Shown piece by piece: positions 24,701-35,507 of a stretch of 64,000 nucleotides of DNA (positions are counted from its first letter, which is position 1; each line of letters opens with the position of its first letter). The notes under the pieces are model-generated. The model had not been told where the DNA came from and ran no database searches. It was given only the letters and a program-made list of their open reading frames with translations. The DNA comes from Diphasiastrum complanatum (taxonomy: Eukaryota; Streptophyta; Lycopodiopsida; Lycopodiales; Lycopodiaceae). Both the position numbers and the translations under genes were made by a program. The stretch lies in assembly GCA_029204225.1 (NCBI GenBank), contig CM055102.1, forward strand, positions 49,224,522 through 49,288,521. The letters run 5' to 3'.

Positions 24701-24784
24701 GCAAGCAGCTAGCAAAACTCCAATGCCTACACCTATTGAAATGCCTATGATGACTCCAACTGAAAGATCAACATGGCCACCCAT
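14674..24784 (-). CDS. CRLK1: CRLK1/2-type receptor-like kinase, 7 exons
   Basis: Exons: 24784-24462, 24220-24067, 20046-19920, 18367-18282, 18026-17955, 15735-15532 and 14946-14674. All junctions are GT-AG, phases match, and the 1239 nt give 412 residues without a stop. The start [14 protein letters not shown] leads into a membrane segment (residues about 8-32), with no ectodomain, as in Arabidopsis CRLK1, a plasma-membrane Ser/Thr kinase regulated by calcium/calmodulin and linked to cold signalling. Kinase landmarks: [11 protein letters not shown], the AVKAL lysine, [30 protein letters not shown] (RD type), [17 protein letters not shown] and [14 protein letters not shown]; the tail is acidic. 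Intron 2 is 3.8 kb. Orthology to CRLK1 or CRLK2 cannot be separated by eye, and calmodulin binding is inferred from the family. Confidence 0.9.
15788..15842. repeat. (GCTC)n/(CT)n microsatellite
   Basis: A short GCTC run passes into about 40 bp of CT, in intron 5 of the kinase gene close to the exon 6 acceptor. On the transcribed strand it is GA. Confidence 0.95.
17798..17862. repeat. (GA)n microsatellite
   Basis: About 65 bp of uninterrupted GA in intron 5 of the kinase gene. On the transcribed strand it is a CT tract. Confidence 0.95.
18695..18728. repeat. (GA)n microsatellite
   Basis: About 34 bp of GA in intron 3 of the kinase gene. Confidence 0.95.
22000..22022. repeat. (ACGC)n microsatellite
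   Basis: About five ACGC units in the large second intron of the kinase gene. Confidence 0.85.
23416..23816. repeat. GC-rich palindromic repeat block in intron
   Basis: About 400 bp built from the phrases GGTGCCGTAC, GTACCACGGCACC and CCAGGTGCCATACC in both orientations, separated by A-runs of 8 to 13 bases. The result can fold into many alternative hairpins. It stands in AT-rich sequence with sharp edges. The overlapping open frames here come from the repeat composition and are not genes. Confidence 0.7.
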
Positions 24785-24870
24785 TGGTTGCAAGTCAGCC
24801 TTGATTGGTTCAGAACTGGAAACCGTGAAGCTCTTTCAGCTGGAAGAGCTGCCATAGCACTGCAAGCATT
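24785..24870 (-). other. possible 5' UTR exon or N-terminal extension
   Basis: Upstream of the kinase ATG the minus strand has acceptor-like strings (TTTTTCAG near 24880, GCTTGCAG near 24858). A second ATG at about 24854 opens MAALPAERASRF in another frame; that frame overlaps the main start and would act as an upstream ORF if transcribed. In the kinase frame a TGA stands about 20 codons above MGGHVDL, so the annotated start stands. Confidence 0.3.
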
Positions 24871-25069
24871 AAAAGACACCTGAAAAACATAAGGTGGTTG
24901 CTTGCTACTCTTGCTTAAAAGAAGTCCAAATCATGAAAGTTTCTTATTTCTTATAGACAAGTTGTTTTACGAATATTTCAATTTTCAAGAAATGTAACAG
25001 GAAAAGGCCTATAGCAAATTTTATATACTGCTTACTACATGTTGAAACTACAAAAGGTCTGGTTAAATT

Positions 25070-25072
<3 letters not shown>

Positions 25073-25139
<67 letters not shown>
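25073..25139. repeat. (CT)n microsatellite
   Basis: About 67 bp of CT, roughly 290 bp upstream of the kinase start codon. In the gene's own orientation it is a GA tract, a sequence type bound in plant promoters by BPC/BBR proteins; such a role is only a possibility here. Confidence 0.95.
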
Positions 25140-25142
<3 letters not shown>

Positions 25143-25504
25143 CTTTGTTTTTTCCCAACCACATAAACTAGACCTTTGAATCCACTTTAACACAAGTTAC
25201 AACCTCCTCATGTTCTCTTCATACATGGCATGCAATTCCCCCATCAATCCTCCTGCCCATATACTCGATTTTATTCCATAAGGAGCTTTTAGAGAATCCT
25301 CTAGTTTGAAGCAGTTCATTATCCTCACATCCCCAGGTTTCTAAAGAAATGAAAAAAGTCCACATTTGATAGAAGATTCAATACCAAAGCCAATGTTGCA
25401 GCGAATCATGATCAGCTGCAACAGCGATCCGGATCACAAAAAAATTTGCAAATTGTCTTACAATGGCCGCAAGTAGGCACCTCACGGCCCACAAATTTTT
25501 TTCA

Positions 25505-25527
25505 TAGAGAGAGAGAGAGAGAGAGAA
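25505..25527. repeat. (GA)n microsatellite
   Basis: A short GA run upstream of the kinase gene. Confidence 0.85.
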
Positions 25528-25736
25528 GGATACATGGGGTGAGAGGGTGATGGTGCATTCTAGCCATCTTGGAGCACTGTTCAGGGTGTGATCAGCACGT
25601 TGGCAACGGCAAGGCAGTGGTGTTTCTTTCCAAAACATTTTTAGGTAAGTTTTGGCTTCATATCTTGTAAGCTCATGGAATGAGGTGTAGGCAAATTAAT
25701 GAAATGGTTTTTGGTTCTAAATAATTTGTATTGAAC

Positions 25737-26095
25737 CCCACAAACATGCTTATGTTGTTAGTTTTCCCCATTATTGCTTGTAGCAAAAGATATGAATCTC
25801 ATGCCCTATTTCCATGTGTTTTTGGCCCTTTTCGCAAACAAGCCAATAGTCATCCGATTGAGGTGCAGTTTGAGGCTAATCTGTGTTTCTTCATGCCCAC
25901 AAACATGTTTATGCTATTAGTTTTGATTGTTATCGCTTGTAGTGAAAGTTTTCAAAGGCATGCCCAATTCCCATGTATTTTTTAGGGTCTTGGGGAAGTT
26001 ACTTGTAGGCATGTGATTGAGGTGCAGTCTAAAGCTGCACTGTGTTTATTCAAGCCCATAAAAATGCCTGGGATACTTGTTTTGATGAGTTCGGG
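25737..26095 (+). repeat. 159-bp tandem repeat, 2.2 units
   Basis: Units start at 25737, 25896 and 26055, each opening CCCAYAAAMATG. Because 159 is divisible by three the units share one reading frame, giving PTNMLMLLVFPIIACS and PTNMFMLLVLIVIACS. A TAG interrupts unit 2. The encoded peptide is not recognised. Confidence 0.75.
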
Positions 26096-26299
26096 ATCTA
26101 GGAAACTATTTTCAGCTTGAACCTGTTGTCGATGCAAAAAAATTGTGGTTTTTGTTCGTTGTTGAGTTTACAGTTTATGGTTACTGTAAGCAATAGAATG
26201 TTGTAAATGCATCTCTGGAACCTGGATGTTGTTACTAACAATGAAATGTACTGACATCTTATTGTTTGCTTCCTCTTTTGCGGGTCTAATACATTGACA

Positions 26300-27130
26300 G
26301 TTTGACACGATGCCGGTCCTTGGCAGAGGCATTTGATCAAAGGTTGAGTGATAGATGCCACAGACGGGGATGTGGCTACACACCACGGATCAGGTGCTCG
26401 CAAATGGAGATGCCTGCATTGTGGTGGGGTCTTCACTAGATCTCTTACCAGGGTCAGGGCCCACTTACTACGACTTTGAGCAGGGGCCTTTTGATTGAGA
26501 GCAATGTCAACTAAGGGAGGATCAGCTGGAGCCTATGACATGGTGGAGCTTTCATGGTCGCGGTACTCCTAACCTTCAGAGTTTGGTGGAGAGAGTCCTC
26601 TCACAGGACTGTTCAGCTTCTGCCTGTGAGCAGAACCAGAGCATATTGGCTAGCCATCACACGAAGAGGAGAAATAGGCTCTCCATGGAGCAGTGCAAGC
26701 AGTTGGTGTTCGTGGACGCCAACAGACGCATGCGACACACACGCACGCAAGGTGACCACTTGATCGAGGTGAGTTAGTTAGTGACTTACTTGCTATTGCT
26801 TGATGTACCTGCATTTCAAAATACTTATCTAACAAATGGAACCACGCCTATGCCACAGGAGAGCAGCTCGATATCAGGATCGAGGTGAGGAAGGAGATGA
26901 TGAGTTGTCGGGGGCTGTAGTGGATGGAGGGGGATACATAGGCAGAGGATGGGAATGAGTGTGAGGGGGGAGTATGAGAGGAGAGAGAGGGGGGGGGGGG
27001 GGGCATACAACGTTTATTCGTAGACCCCGATGCTGAGACACAGGAGGAGCCAACCATTCCTGCACCTAGACGTAGCGGCCGACCTAGACGTTCCGAGGGG
27101 GAGCTAAGTTGGGGGCATTGTTTGTAGAGA
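26300..27130 (+). pseudogene. hAT transposase C-terminal part
   Basis: The frame at 26535-26777 reads TWWSFHGRGTPNLQSL, ERVLSQDCSASACEQN and KRRNRLSMEQCKQLVF. This is the hAT dimerisation region (WW, SQ-CSAS-CE, KRNRL, LV). Farther down, EEPTIPAPRRSGRP resembles the tails of plant hAT proteins. The catalytic part is missing and upstream reading frames are broken, so this is a truncated remnant. A 12-base G run lies at about 26991-27002. Confidence 0.75.
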
Positions 27131-27224
27131 GGACTGGAGCATCACATGCAGTTGAGGGCCAGGTCGACCCTAAGTTTATAGGGCCTTCATAGGGTACGAG
27201 ATCATAGGTGAGGGCGACCTAGAG

Positions 27225-27360
27225 GGAGTAGTTGGAGCCAGCCGGGGGGGCAGGAGGGAGAGCGAGAGGTAGGGGTCATGGTGGAGGCAAAGGCAGAGGC
27301 GGAGGCGGAGTCAGAGATGGAGGCAGAGATAGAGGCGCAGGCAGAGGCTCACCATGACAC
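27225..27360 (+). repeat. purine-rich GGAGGCAGA repeat
   Basis: Short imperfect repeats of GGAGGCAGAGGC follow the hAT remnant. In one frame they encode a Gly/Arg-rich stretch (GRGHGGGKGRGGGG), possibly the low-complexity tail of the same protein. Confidence 0.5.
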
Positions 27361-27534
27361 ATGACACCCTCAACGTGATTTGCAAACTCGCTATTTGACA
27401 GTACCACAGACTCCACTAATTCGAACTACTAAGTTAGAGGACAAGTGTCAGCTATACAGTATTTATGAAATTTCATATTATATATCAGACATTTCGATAT
27501 GGTTTTTTTTCAGTATGGTAACTATCACATTTTA

Positions 27535-27538
<4 letters not shown>

Positions 27539-27570
<32 letters not shown>
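27539..27570. repeat. (GA)n microsatellite
   Basis: About 32 bp of GA. Confidence 0.95.
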
Positions 27571-27572
<2 letters not shown>

Positions 27573-27892
27573 CAATATGGTTTCAATGGTTTGCTATGGT
27601 TCTCTATTTGTTCATTTACGAAGCAACAACTTGGTGCATCATCCTGTCACGTTGGCACTGTACAATGTACTCATTTTTGTTGAGCACGTTGAGCTGATCC
27701 ACATTTTTGAAGAAAGCTATGAGATGGGTGCTTATGCTTCATAACTGTTGTCAAGTTTGATGTCGTTCAGTACAGCTTCATATGAATTCATTTCACACAA
27801 TACAGATTCAATTGAAAACCAGGATAGAAATCACTTAATGGCCCAAAACTGGACCGCACTGGTCTTTGAATTCTTGGCAAACTAGATAAAAG

Positions 27893-28166
27893 AACTGCTC
27901 TCAAAAAACCTTACATATCCATTTTTGCACCCCTCCCCCCAAAAAAAAGAAAGCTTTCCAAAAAACCCTAATAGGAAATCCTGGATCATATTCCGGTTTG
28001 TGATCATGAACAAATGGACTGCTCTCAAAAAAACCTTTCATTTGATACCCATTTTTACACCCCCCCCTCCCAAAAAAAAAAAGCGTTCCGGGAAACCCTG
28101 CTGGGAAATCCTGGATCATGTTCTGGATCGTGATCCAGAACGCGTTCCGGATCATGTTCCAGAACG
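27893..28166. repeat. 125-bp tandem pair ending in GATC palindromes
   Basis: Two units begin ACTGCTCTCAAAAAA at 27893 and 28018. Each contains a C-run followed by an A-run (CCCCCCAAAAAAAA) and ends in GGAAATCCTGGATCAT. After unit 2, 28112-28166 alternates GGATCATGTTC and GATCCAGAACG, forming overlapping inverted repeats. Confidence 0.7.
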
Positions 28167-28179
28167 TGGCCTTCAACAT

Positions 28180-31100
28180 TGACCAAAACTATGACCACAT
28201 TCAGTATGCATGGACCTATATCATTGATCAGAGACCTCATTTGGAGCCTCAACCGATGAGCCTGCTACAAAATGTGAAACTGTCCAAAAATCCCAACCAA
28301 GCTGGTGTGAAGTGGAATACATTTTGCCATTATGTTCATTCAAAGTTCAAACGATCTTCATAAAAGTGTCAGCTGGTTTGAGGGTGACTGTTGCTGAGGT
28401 TTGATGACCGGTCAAAGGTAATGGGCTCCACAGAGTCAGGCTTCTGGAGACTTTGGTACAAACTTGAACCGTTCCATGGCTTCTTTGCTGCACTAGAAGT
28501 ATTTGAGTCGAGCTACCTTCCTGAATGGTGCCCAATTTGTGTATCTTTTGGTACAAACTCCAAGGCAGACTAACATGGTTAAGTCACTTTCAGTCACTGG
28601 CCTGTCGCTGCTTAGAGTATGAACTCGGACATAATCTTGTACATCATAATGAACATTGCCTGCCATACTTCCTAATACAAGGATAAAGTTGTAGTGATGA
28701 AAATTCAGTCTCTAAGTCGTACCTCGGGACGTTTATCAGATCAAGCAATACAAAGACCATGCCATTGTGTAAGACCAATGAAATGATTAAGGAGAGTTTC
28801 CTATTAACTGATTAAATGTTTTGTAGACACATCTTTGAGTACTTTCCTTTCGAAATTCTAAGATTAAAAGGTTTCTTAACCAGTACAGCACTTTGTTTGC
28901 GTGCAACATAGAGGTTCAACTTGCTGTTTATCCAATCAGACTCAAAATCCAAACATCCAGTTAAGAATAAAATGCCTGAATCTTCCTGTCAACATTGCCT
29001 CATCTAAATGACTCCCAACATTTCTTAAAACTAAGCTGCAGTTCCATGCATGAAGTTGCAAAGACCTAGAGCCAAGTCTGCAGCCCCCTGGAGAAGGGTA
29101 GCTGATGCTTGCTTGAGATGCTCCAACTGAAACGAGTCTGATGCCCACGAGTACTAATGATGAATCTAAGTTCTAAGGAGACATGTAAAATGTGGCTAAA
29201 TCGTAGAAGCATAAAAAGATGTAAGAAGTGATTGATCCACAACATCCAAAATGTCTCCTGTTGAACTTTATTCTCGAGTGTAATCTCACATAGATTGGTT
29301 GGTAGATTACCAGATATGAGAGAAATCAAACATGCAGAATGTCTTTTGTTGAATCATTCTTTCATCTCTATTTTGAAAAGTGCAAACTGTTGCACTTTGG
29401 TACAGTTAAATGTACAGTGAAATAATATTTATGTTTCATTAACCTTTGGTATAAGTAGCAAAATAAGCCCTTTGTATAACGTATTCATCAGCTGAAACGT
29501 TGCCATGCGAAAGGTTCAGCCGTTTGATGATGCACTTCTGTTAAGGAACTGATATGTTGCATAGGTTCCAAAGGAATCTAGCTCTTAGGCAGACTTCTCT
29601 AACAAAAATCTAGGAAGGACGGACTATATAGAATATGGCATAAAAAACACATCTTCTCTGTAACTTGCGGCTTTGGCGTTCTAGCTCGTTTACGTTTGTT
29701 CTTTGACATCAAGAATCAGGAGATGGCGTTCTCGTAGATGGATTTTGAGACAAGGGTTTTGACTGGGACTACAAATGGAACAAAGCTGGCCAATTTCGGC
29801 CCAAATAAGGTTCACAAATTCTATGTGAAATTGTAATGGGCATCTTTCTTCATGCACTCACTGGCTTTGACTTCTGGCATATATATTTGCTCTTCCAATT
29901 CGGGATATGGCAAATTACTTTCTGATGTGTGCCGCAAAATGAGACCAAAATTGAGAAACAGGAATTATCATGATAGAAAGGTCAGAATTGCGTAGGGCAA
30001 CAAACGTAATATGATGCTGCAAAACATGGAGAATTGGGAAGGGAGAGATGCCGACAGAAGACAGGCTGAAGTATTCGTGGTAAATACTCTTATCATGCAC
30101 GGACAACAAGATTTTAATTAAGTTTGAGCCAGAAAGAGCAGCCTTCCTTTCTTGCCAGAGTTGGCTGTTGCTGACCAAAGTCCTGCCAAGGTCCACGACT
30201 TACCGGCTACCACAGACGGCAGTGCCAACGCCATTTTCCTCCCTCCTTTCCTGGAACATCTAGTTTGTTTGCACATACTGATTCCCTATAAAAGTTAACT
30301 CTAAAATCCTCTCGCGTACAAGGCCGTTAATCTAGAATGTTGCGACTTCCTTTCCTTACAAAATATCATCGTAATCTGCGGGCAACTCAAGAGAAACTAC
30401 CAGCAGTAGATCTAGCAATACGAATGTAAATGGATTCAGTGCGTATAACCAAAATCATACAATAAGTGCAACGACCGTGTTTATGTGTATCTGTACAAAT
30501 CAGGCACATAACATTCTAGACCCGTTGGACTGTTACTCTGCTAGCAAGCATTCAAAAATATTCTTCAAATTGAAGAAGTAAAGCTTTATCTGGGTATCAA
30601 TCCATAATTGACCAAAAGATCTCCCTCCCGATCTCTCTCAAATGCGATCCATCTTCTTAAGAAAAAAACAGTCTACGAATCAGCAACTCGAAGAGATAGT
30701 AACGTTACTTGTTGCGCACCATTATATCTGCGTTTGCCAATTCACGAATGCATGAATGGAATGTTATCTGTGATCACGTGCTGCGCCTGAGCAGCAAGGT
30801 TGGAGAAGGAAGCCTGACGAGAGTGGAAGCCATGAAGTCGCTGATTCTTTCTTTGCACTGATCCTTCGGTGGACATGTACATCTCTCGCCTCCCTCCTTC
30901 TCCTTGCTCGCTCTCGCGGGGAAGACAGAGACTATGGAAATGGGAGACGGAGATGGAACAGGAAAGGGAGACGGAGGAGACGATAAAAAATGTGGAGGAA
31001 TCGAAGTAGGAGGTGCTTCAATTTTGTTAGTCAAACGGCAGGATGAGGGCTGGCGGTCGCCCTAGCCTTGCCCTGTAAATGGCCTTGGAACCTTCTGTCA

Positions 31101-33238
31101 ATTCGTTTTCATTCCTATTTTGTTCAAAACCACACCTTATTTACATATCTTCACAAATAGGCCTCCTTGTGCTACAAAGTTTATTTGTGCATATATCCAT
31201 CTATTGGTTGAGAAAGAGTCCCTCTCTAAAAGAATCAACACAGTATATTTGTGCACAAGTCAAAGGAGACATGGTCAAAAAATAAGCCTTGGACAATTTC
31301 ATTTCACCCTAGAGTTTATTGGGCAGGGCATCACACGCATGAAAGTTGGGTAGCAAGTTGGTGTTTTACATTTGTTGAAATCAAGGGCTAGAATAGGTAT
31401 ATTTATGCAAGGCAAATTCTCAAGTCAACGAGGCTTTATTCCCCTTCAACCCTTGCAAAAGCCCTCACAAGTGTAAAGCTCGTGCATCGGGACTCTATCC
31501 TATACATGCTTTCATTGGAGCAAACTCGAAAAAGGCATTATGTATACTACCCTAGGTAGATTGACCGAGTAAAGCATTACACCCATAGAAGCCCAAGCAA
31601 GTAAAGTAAAAATAAACAATTTTAGGCATGAGGCTTTATGCCCCTTTGGATCCTTGCCCGCATGGCCCCTCTTGAGGGCTTCACCATATTTCTAAAATCA
31701 TGTTATCCATAATGCTAATTAATTCAAATCCTTAGACTATTCAAATTTGTCATAATTACAAATAGCCTAGCATGATATTAAATCTAACAAATATATCAAA
31801 TTGCCTTATTTAGCTATATGTCTACCTTCAAGTGAAAAACTCCAAATTTTAAAAGATCTCATAGTTGCAACAAGAGCTTCATTCTACAATTATATATGAA
31901 TCGTGCATTGACAAGATGACTATTGCACTCTCTTGTAAGTATTATGCAAAATGTCAAGGACATAGGCCAATGGAGGGAGTGGTGTATCAAACCCATGATC
32001 TCATGTTTGAAAATTGAAGACGATGCCACTTGCCCTAATAAGCATTGACAAATGTCAAGGATATTGAGAGTAATTGGGCAAAAGGGAAATTTTTGCTATA
32101 ATAATGTAGACTTGAACCTCGCCTACTAACTCTGTTGGCATACTTGAGACTTGGCTCGCACGTTAGGTTCAATCTAACCTTGAACACTTGTGCAAAACAA
32201 ATGCAATACATTGGTTGTGATGTGTTGAGAAAAGGGTAATTGCAAGATTGAGACTTTTGTTAGATAGATTTACAATAAATGTATTTCTAAAACCCAAACT
32301 CTCTCTAGTTTAATGAAATTTTGATGTGACAATAGTAGCTAATCTAACTAACTTCATTATGTACAGCAAGTAATCTTATAATCACATAGTGAAGGGAACT
32401 CAAGGAGCACACAACTCAAGAGTCCCAACATTCACTATGTGCAATAGGTACTCTTTTAAACACATAGTAAAGGGAAGCCCGGGAGCACGTAGCTCAAGAT
32501 ATAAATTGTTTTGATCAGCTTAATGTACTGAGAAATGGTATTTCTTGTAACCTTTGCAATCAATAAAATGGTCGTAAAATCATGGTGACGCCATGCCATT
32601 GAACACCTTTTGAACCAAGTGCAAAGGTCACTCAAAAGACATTTTCCAAGCGTAAAGGATAGCAAAGAACACCATAGATCTATGATTGTTTTAGCACGTG
32701 TAGAGCTCACCATAAAAACCTTTCCCAAGCAAAATGGTGAGGGAGACCTCTTTTTACAATTGAAATTTTCTATGGGCCACTTGTAATAAATTGTAATTTC
32801 TTCTAGAATTTCTTTGCGACCTTTTTGTAAAGCATAATAACCTTCTAGATATTCTTGGTATAGTCTTGTATTCAATGATAATCTTTTTCTTGAGCATCGT
32901 CCATAAAACAAAATTAAAAATATACTGGAGATGAGTCTTATTATTTTGCCTACTTTACATTGGAATCTTTGTGGGGCCATTACTCCCACCAAAATTCAAA
33001 TCTTTGCACTATTTTAACTTCTTCTCGAATGAATAGTAATCTCAAGTGCACCCTCATGTGCACATCCTTTACATGTCATATCTTGTATAAATGTTGAGGT
33101 TAAGAATCTTGTAGATATTTTATTGAATACTAAAGCACCTACAAAAAGACAAGTGGTTTTCAAATTCTTTTAAAAAATGTTGTAAGAGTAGACCTGAAAT
33201 TGAATTTTTGAAAATATGTGCTATGATGTGTAGGATTA
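28180..33238. other. no recognisable gene in 5 kb
   Basis: Neither strand gives a protein I recognise. Notable items are an ATG at 30234 (minus strand) reading MALALPSVVAG into a GTAAGT donor, a GC-richer patch at 30780-31060 with a low-complexity minus frame, a two-unit repeat at 32355-32500, and a 178-codon minus frame at 32456-32992. The last has many Cys and hydrophobic residues and no family match, and overlaps the repeat, so it is probably a chance frame. Confidence 0.4.
32355..32500. repeat. 78-bp repeat, two diverged units
   Basis: Units start at 32355 and 32433 and share CAYTATGTRCA, ACACATAGTRAAGGGAA and AGCTCAAGA-like ends. They are moderately diverged. Confidence 0.6.
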
Positions 33239-34079
33239 TTCTCCTATAATCCTATAGTTAATCTACATCCATTCATTTATCCAGCTCTAGAGTTTTACTC
33301 ATTATTTTACACAATCTGCAGAAATACATGGGAATCAAACAAAAGGTGGTTTCGACACTCTCAACTATCAAAGGCTGTCGAAGGCTAAATGGATCAAGTT
33401 TCAGTTAATTATGAAGATAACTATTTTCTCAATTGGATAAGTCACAGCGCATTTTGGCTAAGCTCCAATTGCAACCTACAACCTAGTTAGTTGCCCTTAT
33501 TGGATAAGCTTAAACGACATTCGTCATTAGTATAAATAGCTGATCATTAGATGATTTTATATAGAGTCAATAGAGTGATAATATAGTGATGTTTCTACTT
33601 CAATATTGCTAGAAGTGCATCTGACAGAGTTATTAGTTACTCAGAGACAATTTAGAGTACGCAGCTACATCCACTATTGTTTTGTACTAGAATTATCTGA
33701 TTTGTACATGCCACTTACTGAAGCAATCATACCATTTTATTGTGTTCAGTATTATGTCGAAATATATGCATGCTTCTTTGAAGTTATTTTGTATCTGATA
33801 AATCTCTTATTGTTTAGTCTGAATTGTCGAATGTTTCGATACTGCGATATTCTATATATTACTTACACTCTGTAATTGTTTGTCTACAAAATCATTTCAA
33901 TACTAATGATTTCAAAGCTAGGTACTAAAAGATTCGAATGTGATGATTGTCACAATGGCTTTGTTAGACTTTCAATAGGCGTAGTCATGCATTAGAAGAA
34001 GGATTTTTTTATAAAGCCCGATAGTCCATCTGTCAAGTCCGACTTTATTCCTATCGCTTTCTCTTTCTTTTTTCCAACA
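33239..34079 (+). repeat. 5' LTR of copia element D
   Basis: The right boundary is set by CCAACA directly before a tRNA primer site at 34080. The left boundary is inferred from TGTAGGATTATT, the first suitable TG start, giving about 841 bp with TGT...ACA ends. No second LTR was found in the window. Confidence 0.55.
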
Positions 34080-34091
34080 TGGTATCAGAGC
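34080..34091 (+). promoter_or_regulatory. primer binding site, initiator Met tRNA
   Basis: TGGTATCAGAGC directly follows the LTR end. This is the usual Ty1/copia primer site, complementary to the 3' end of plant initiator methionine tRNA. Confidence 0.85.
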
Positions 34092-34189
34092 TTCATTTCA
34101 TGTTATCAGAGCACTTTTGCTTGTAATCTTCAATGTGGTATCAAATTTCGAAATCAGATAATTGATTTCCAATTACAACGTCGCATGGT

Positions 34190-34990
34190 ATCAGTTCATT
34201 CTTAAGTCATTGATTCATCGACAGACGCTAACTTCCAAATAGATCCTCATAACAAAGCTGGTCTCATCATAGACAAACTAAATGGATCCAATTATTTTTT
34301 GTGGAAAATTAGATGAAGACTTTGCTAATCGCCAAAGAGTTGTGGGATGTTGTCAAAGGTATTAAATTGAAGATTGAATATACACAATCGACTCTAAATG
34401 GAAATCGAAGGATGGTAAAGCTTTCGCATTCATCATTCTCAACATATCAAACACTCAGATTGGCCATATATCTGAAGCTCAAACTTCGAAAGAAGTATGG
34501 GACATCTTGAGCGCACTACATGATGGGAGGGACGTAACTTCCAAGTTGCATCTTAGAAGAAAATTCTTCTCACTCAAGATGTCAAATGGTGATTCTCTTT
34601 ACAAATCACGTTAACTAGTTGAAAATCTCTTGCAACAGATGGTATCTATCGGATCAACTATCGACGATCAAGACACAACTATGACATTGTTATCGAGCTT
34701 GTCTTCTACTATGAAAATTGGGTGATGATCACGATGACAAACTCGGATTTAACTATCACTAGAGTTATCACTATGTTGCTGCACAAAGACAATTGAAGAA
34801 GTCAAGACACCTTTTCGACTTTATAACGATTGCCAAGTGAAGATCTTCAAGAATCCTGTCACATGCAAACCAAAAGGACACCTGTGAAGCATAAACCACC
34901 CAACCAACATGAAGAGGCTAGTCAATACCCTAACCAATTCACCTCCAAGCCACAGTGAATGAATACAAGAGAGGAGAGGAAAGTTGGCTC
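34190..34990 (+). pseudogene. copia D gag
   Basis: KLNGSNYFLWKIR opens a copia gag (UBN2 type). After a frameshift, MKTLLIAKELWDVVKG, then SKEVWDILSALHDGRD and LHLRRKFFSLKMSNGDSL. Near 34750, LTITRVITMLLHKDN matches the minus-strand fragment at 38 kb, so both belong to one family. Several stops and frameshifts are present and pol is absent, replaced after about 34990 by unrelated sequence. Confidence 0.7.
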
Positions 34991-35507
34991 AAGAATCTAA
35001 AATTCCAATAGGGAGATGGGCGAGTTTCCATGGTGTGTATTCTCTCCAAGAGGAGAGAATATTCTCCTTAGGATCCCCATGCAACCTATATTAAGCTATC
35101 GACCTCCTATTCTTGTACTATAGCAGTCATACACCATGCAAGTGCTCCTATGTCCAATTATAGGTCTAGGCCCTCATATGATTATTAATTACTTGTAATG
35201 ACCATGCTCGGAATGACGTAGCATAACTAATAGCCACATACAACTGGAGTGACTGGCTATCCATGTTAGGAATTATTCTGATTCCCTTATACAGGACATG
35301 GACATAACATTCTTCCCCTCTTGAACCACTTCTATCCCTAGAAGTAAAACCCAAGGAAGTTCTTCTTTATGCTTTTGACCCATTTCCCATGAATCATCAT
35401 CCTCTGCAAGAAATTGTGCATTCAAAAAATCATCTACAAAGAATGTGAAGACTTGCGATTAGGTGTGTGGAGAAAAATCAGCATAACCACTTGGTGCAGA
35501 TGGTTGC
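34991..35507. other. no gene seen
   Basis: A small inverted repeat (CTCCAAGAGGAGAG, then ATATTCTCCTTAGG) near 35043-35072 is the only structure noticed. Confidence 0.4.

Noticed and set aside
26825-27065. Pro/Ser-rich minus frames
   Set aside because: Antisense of the G-rich tail of the hAT remnant; low complexity only.
30774-31034. Minus frame with Pro/Ser-rich N-terminus, considered as a transit peptide
   Set aside because: No downstream exon or donor site with matching phase could be found.
32456-32992. 178-codon minus frame
   Set aside because: No family resemblance, composition typical of chance AT-rich frames, and overlap with a two-unit DNA repeat.
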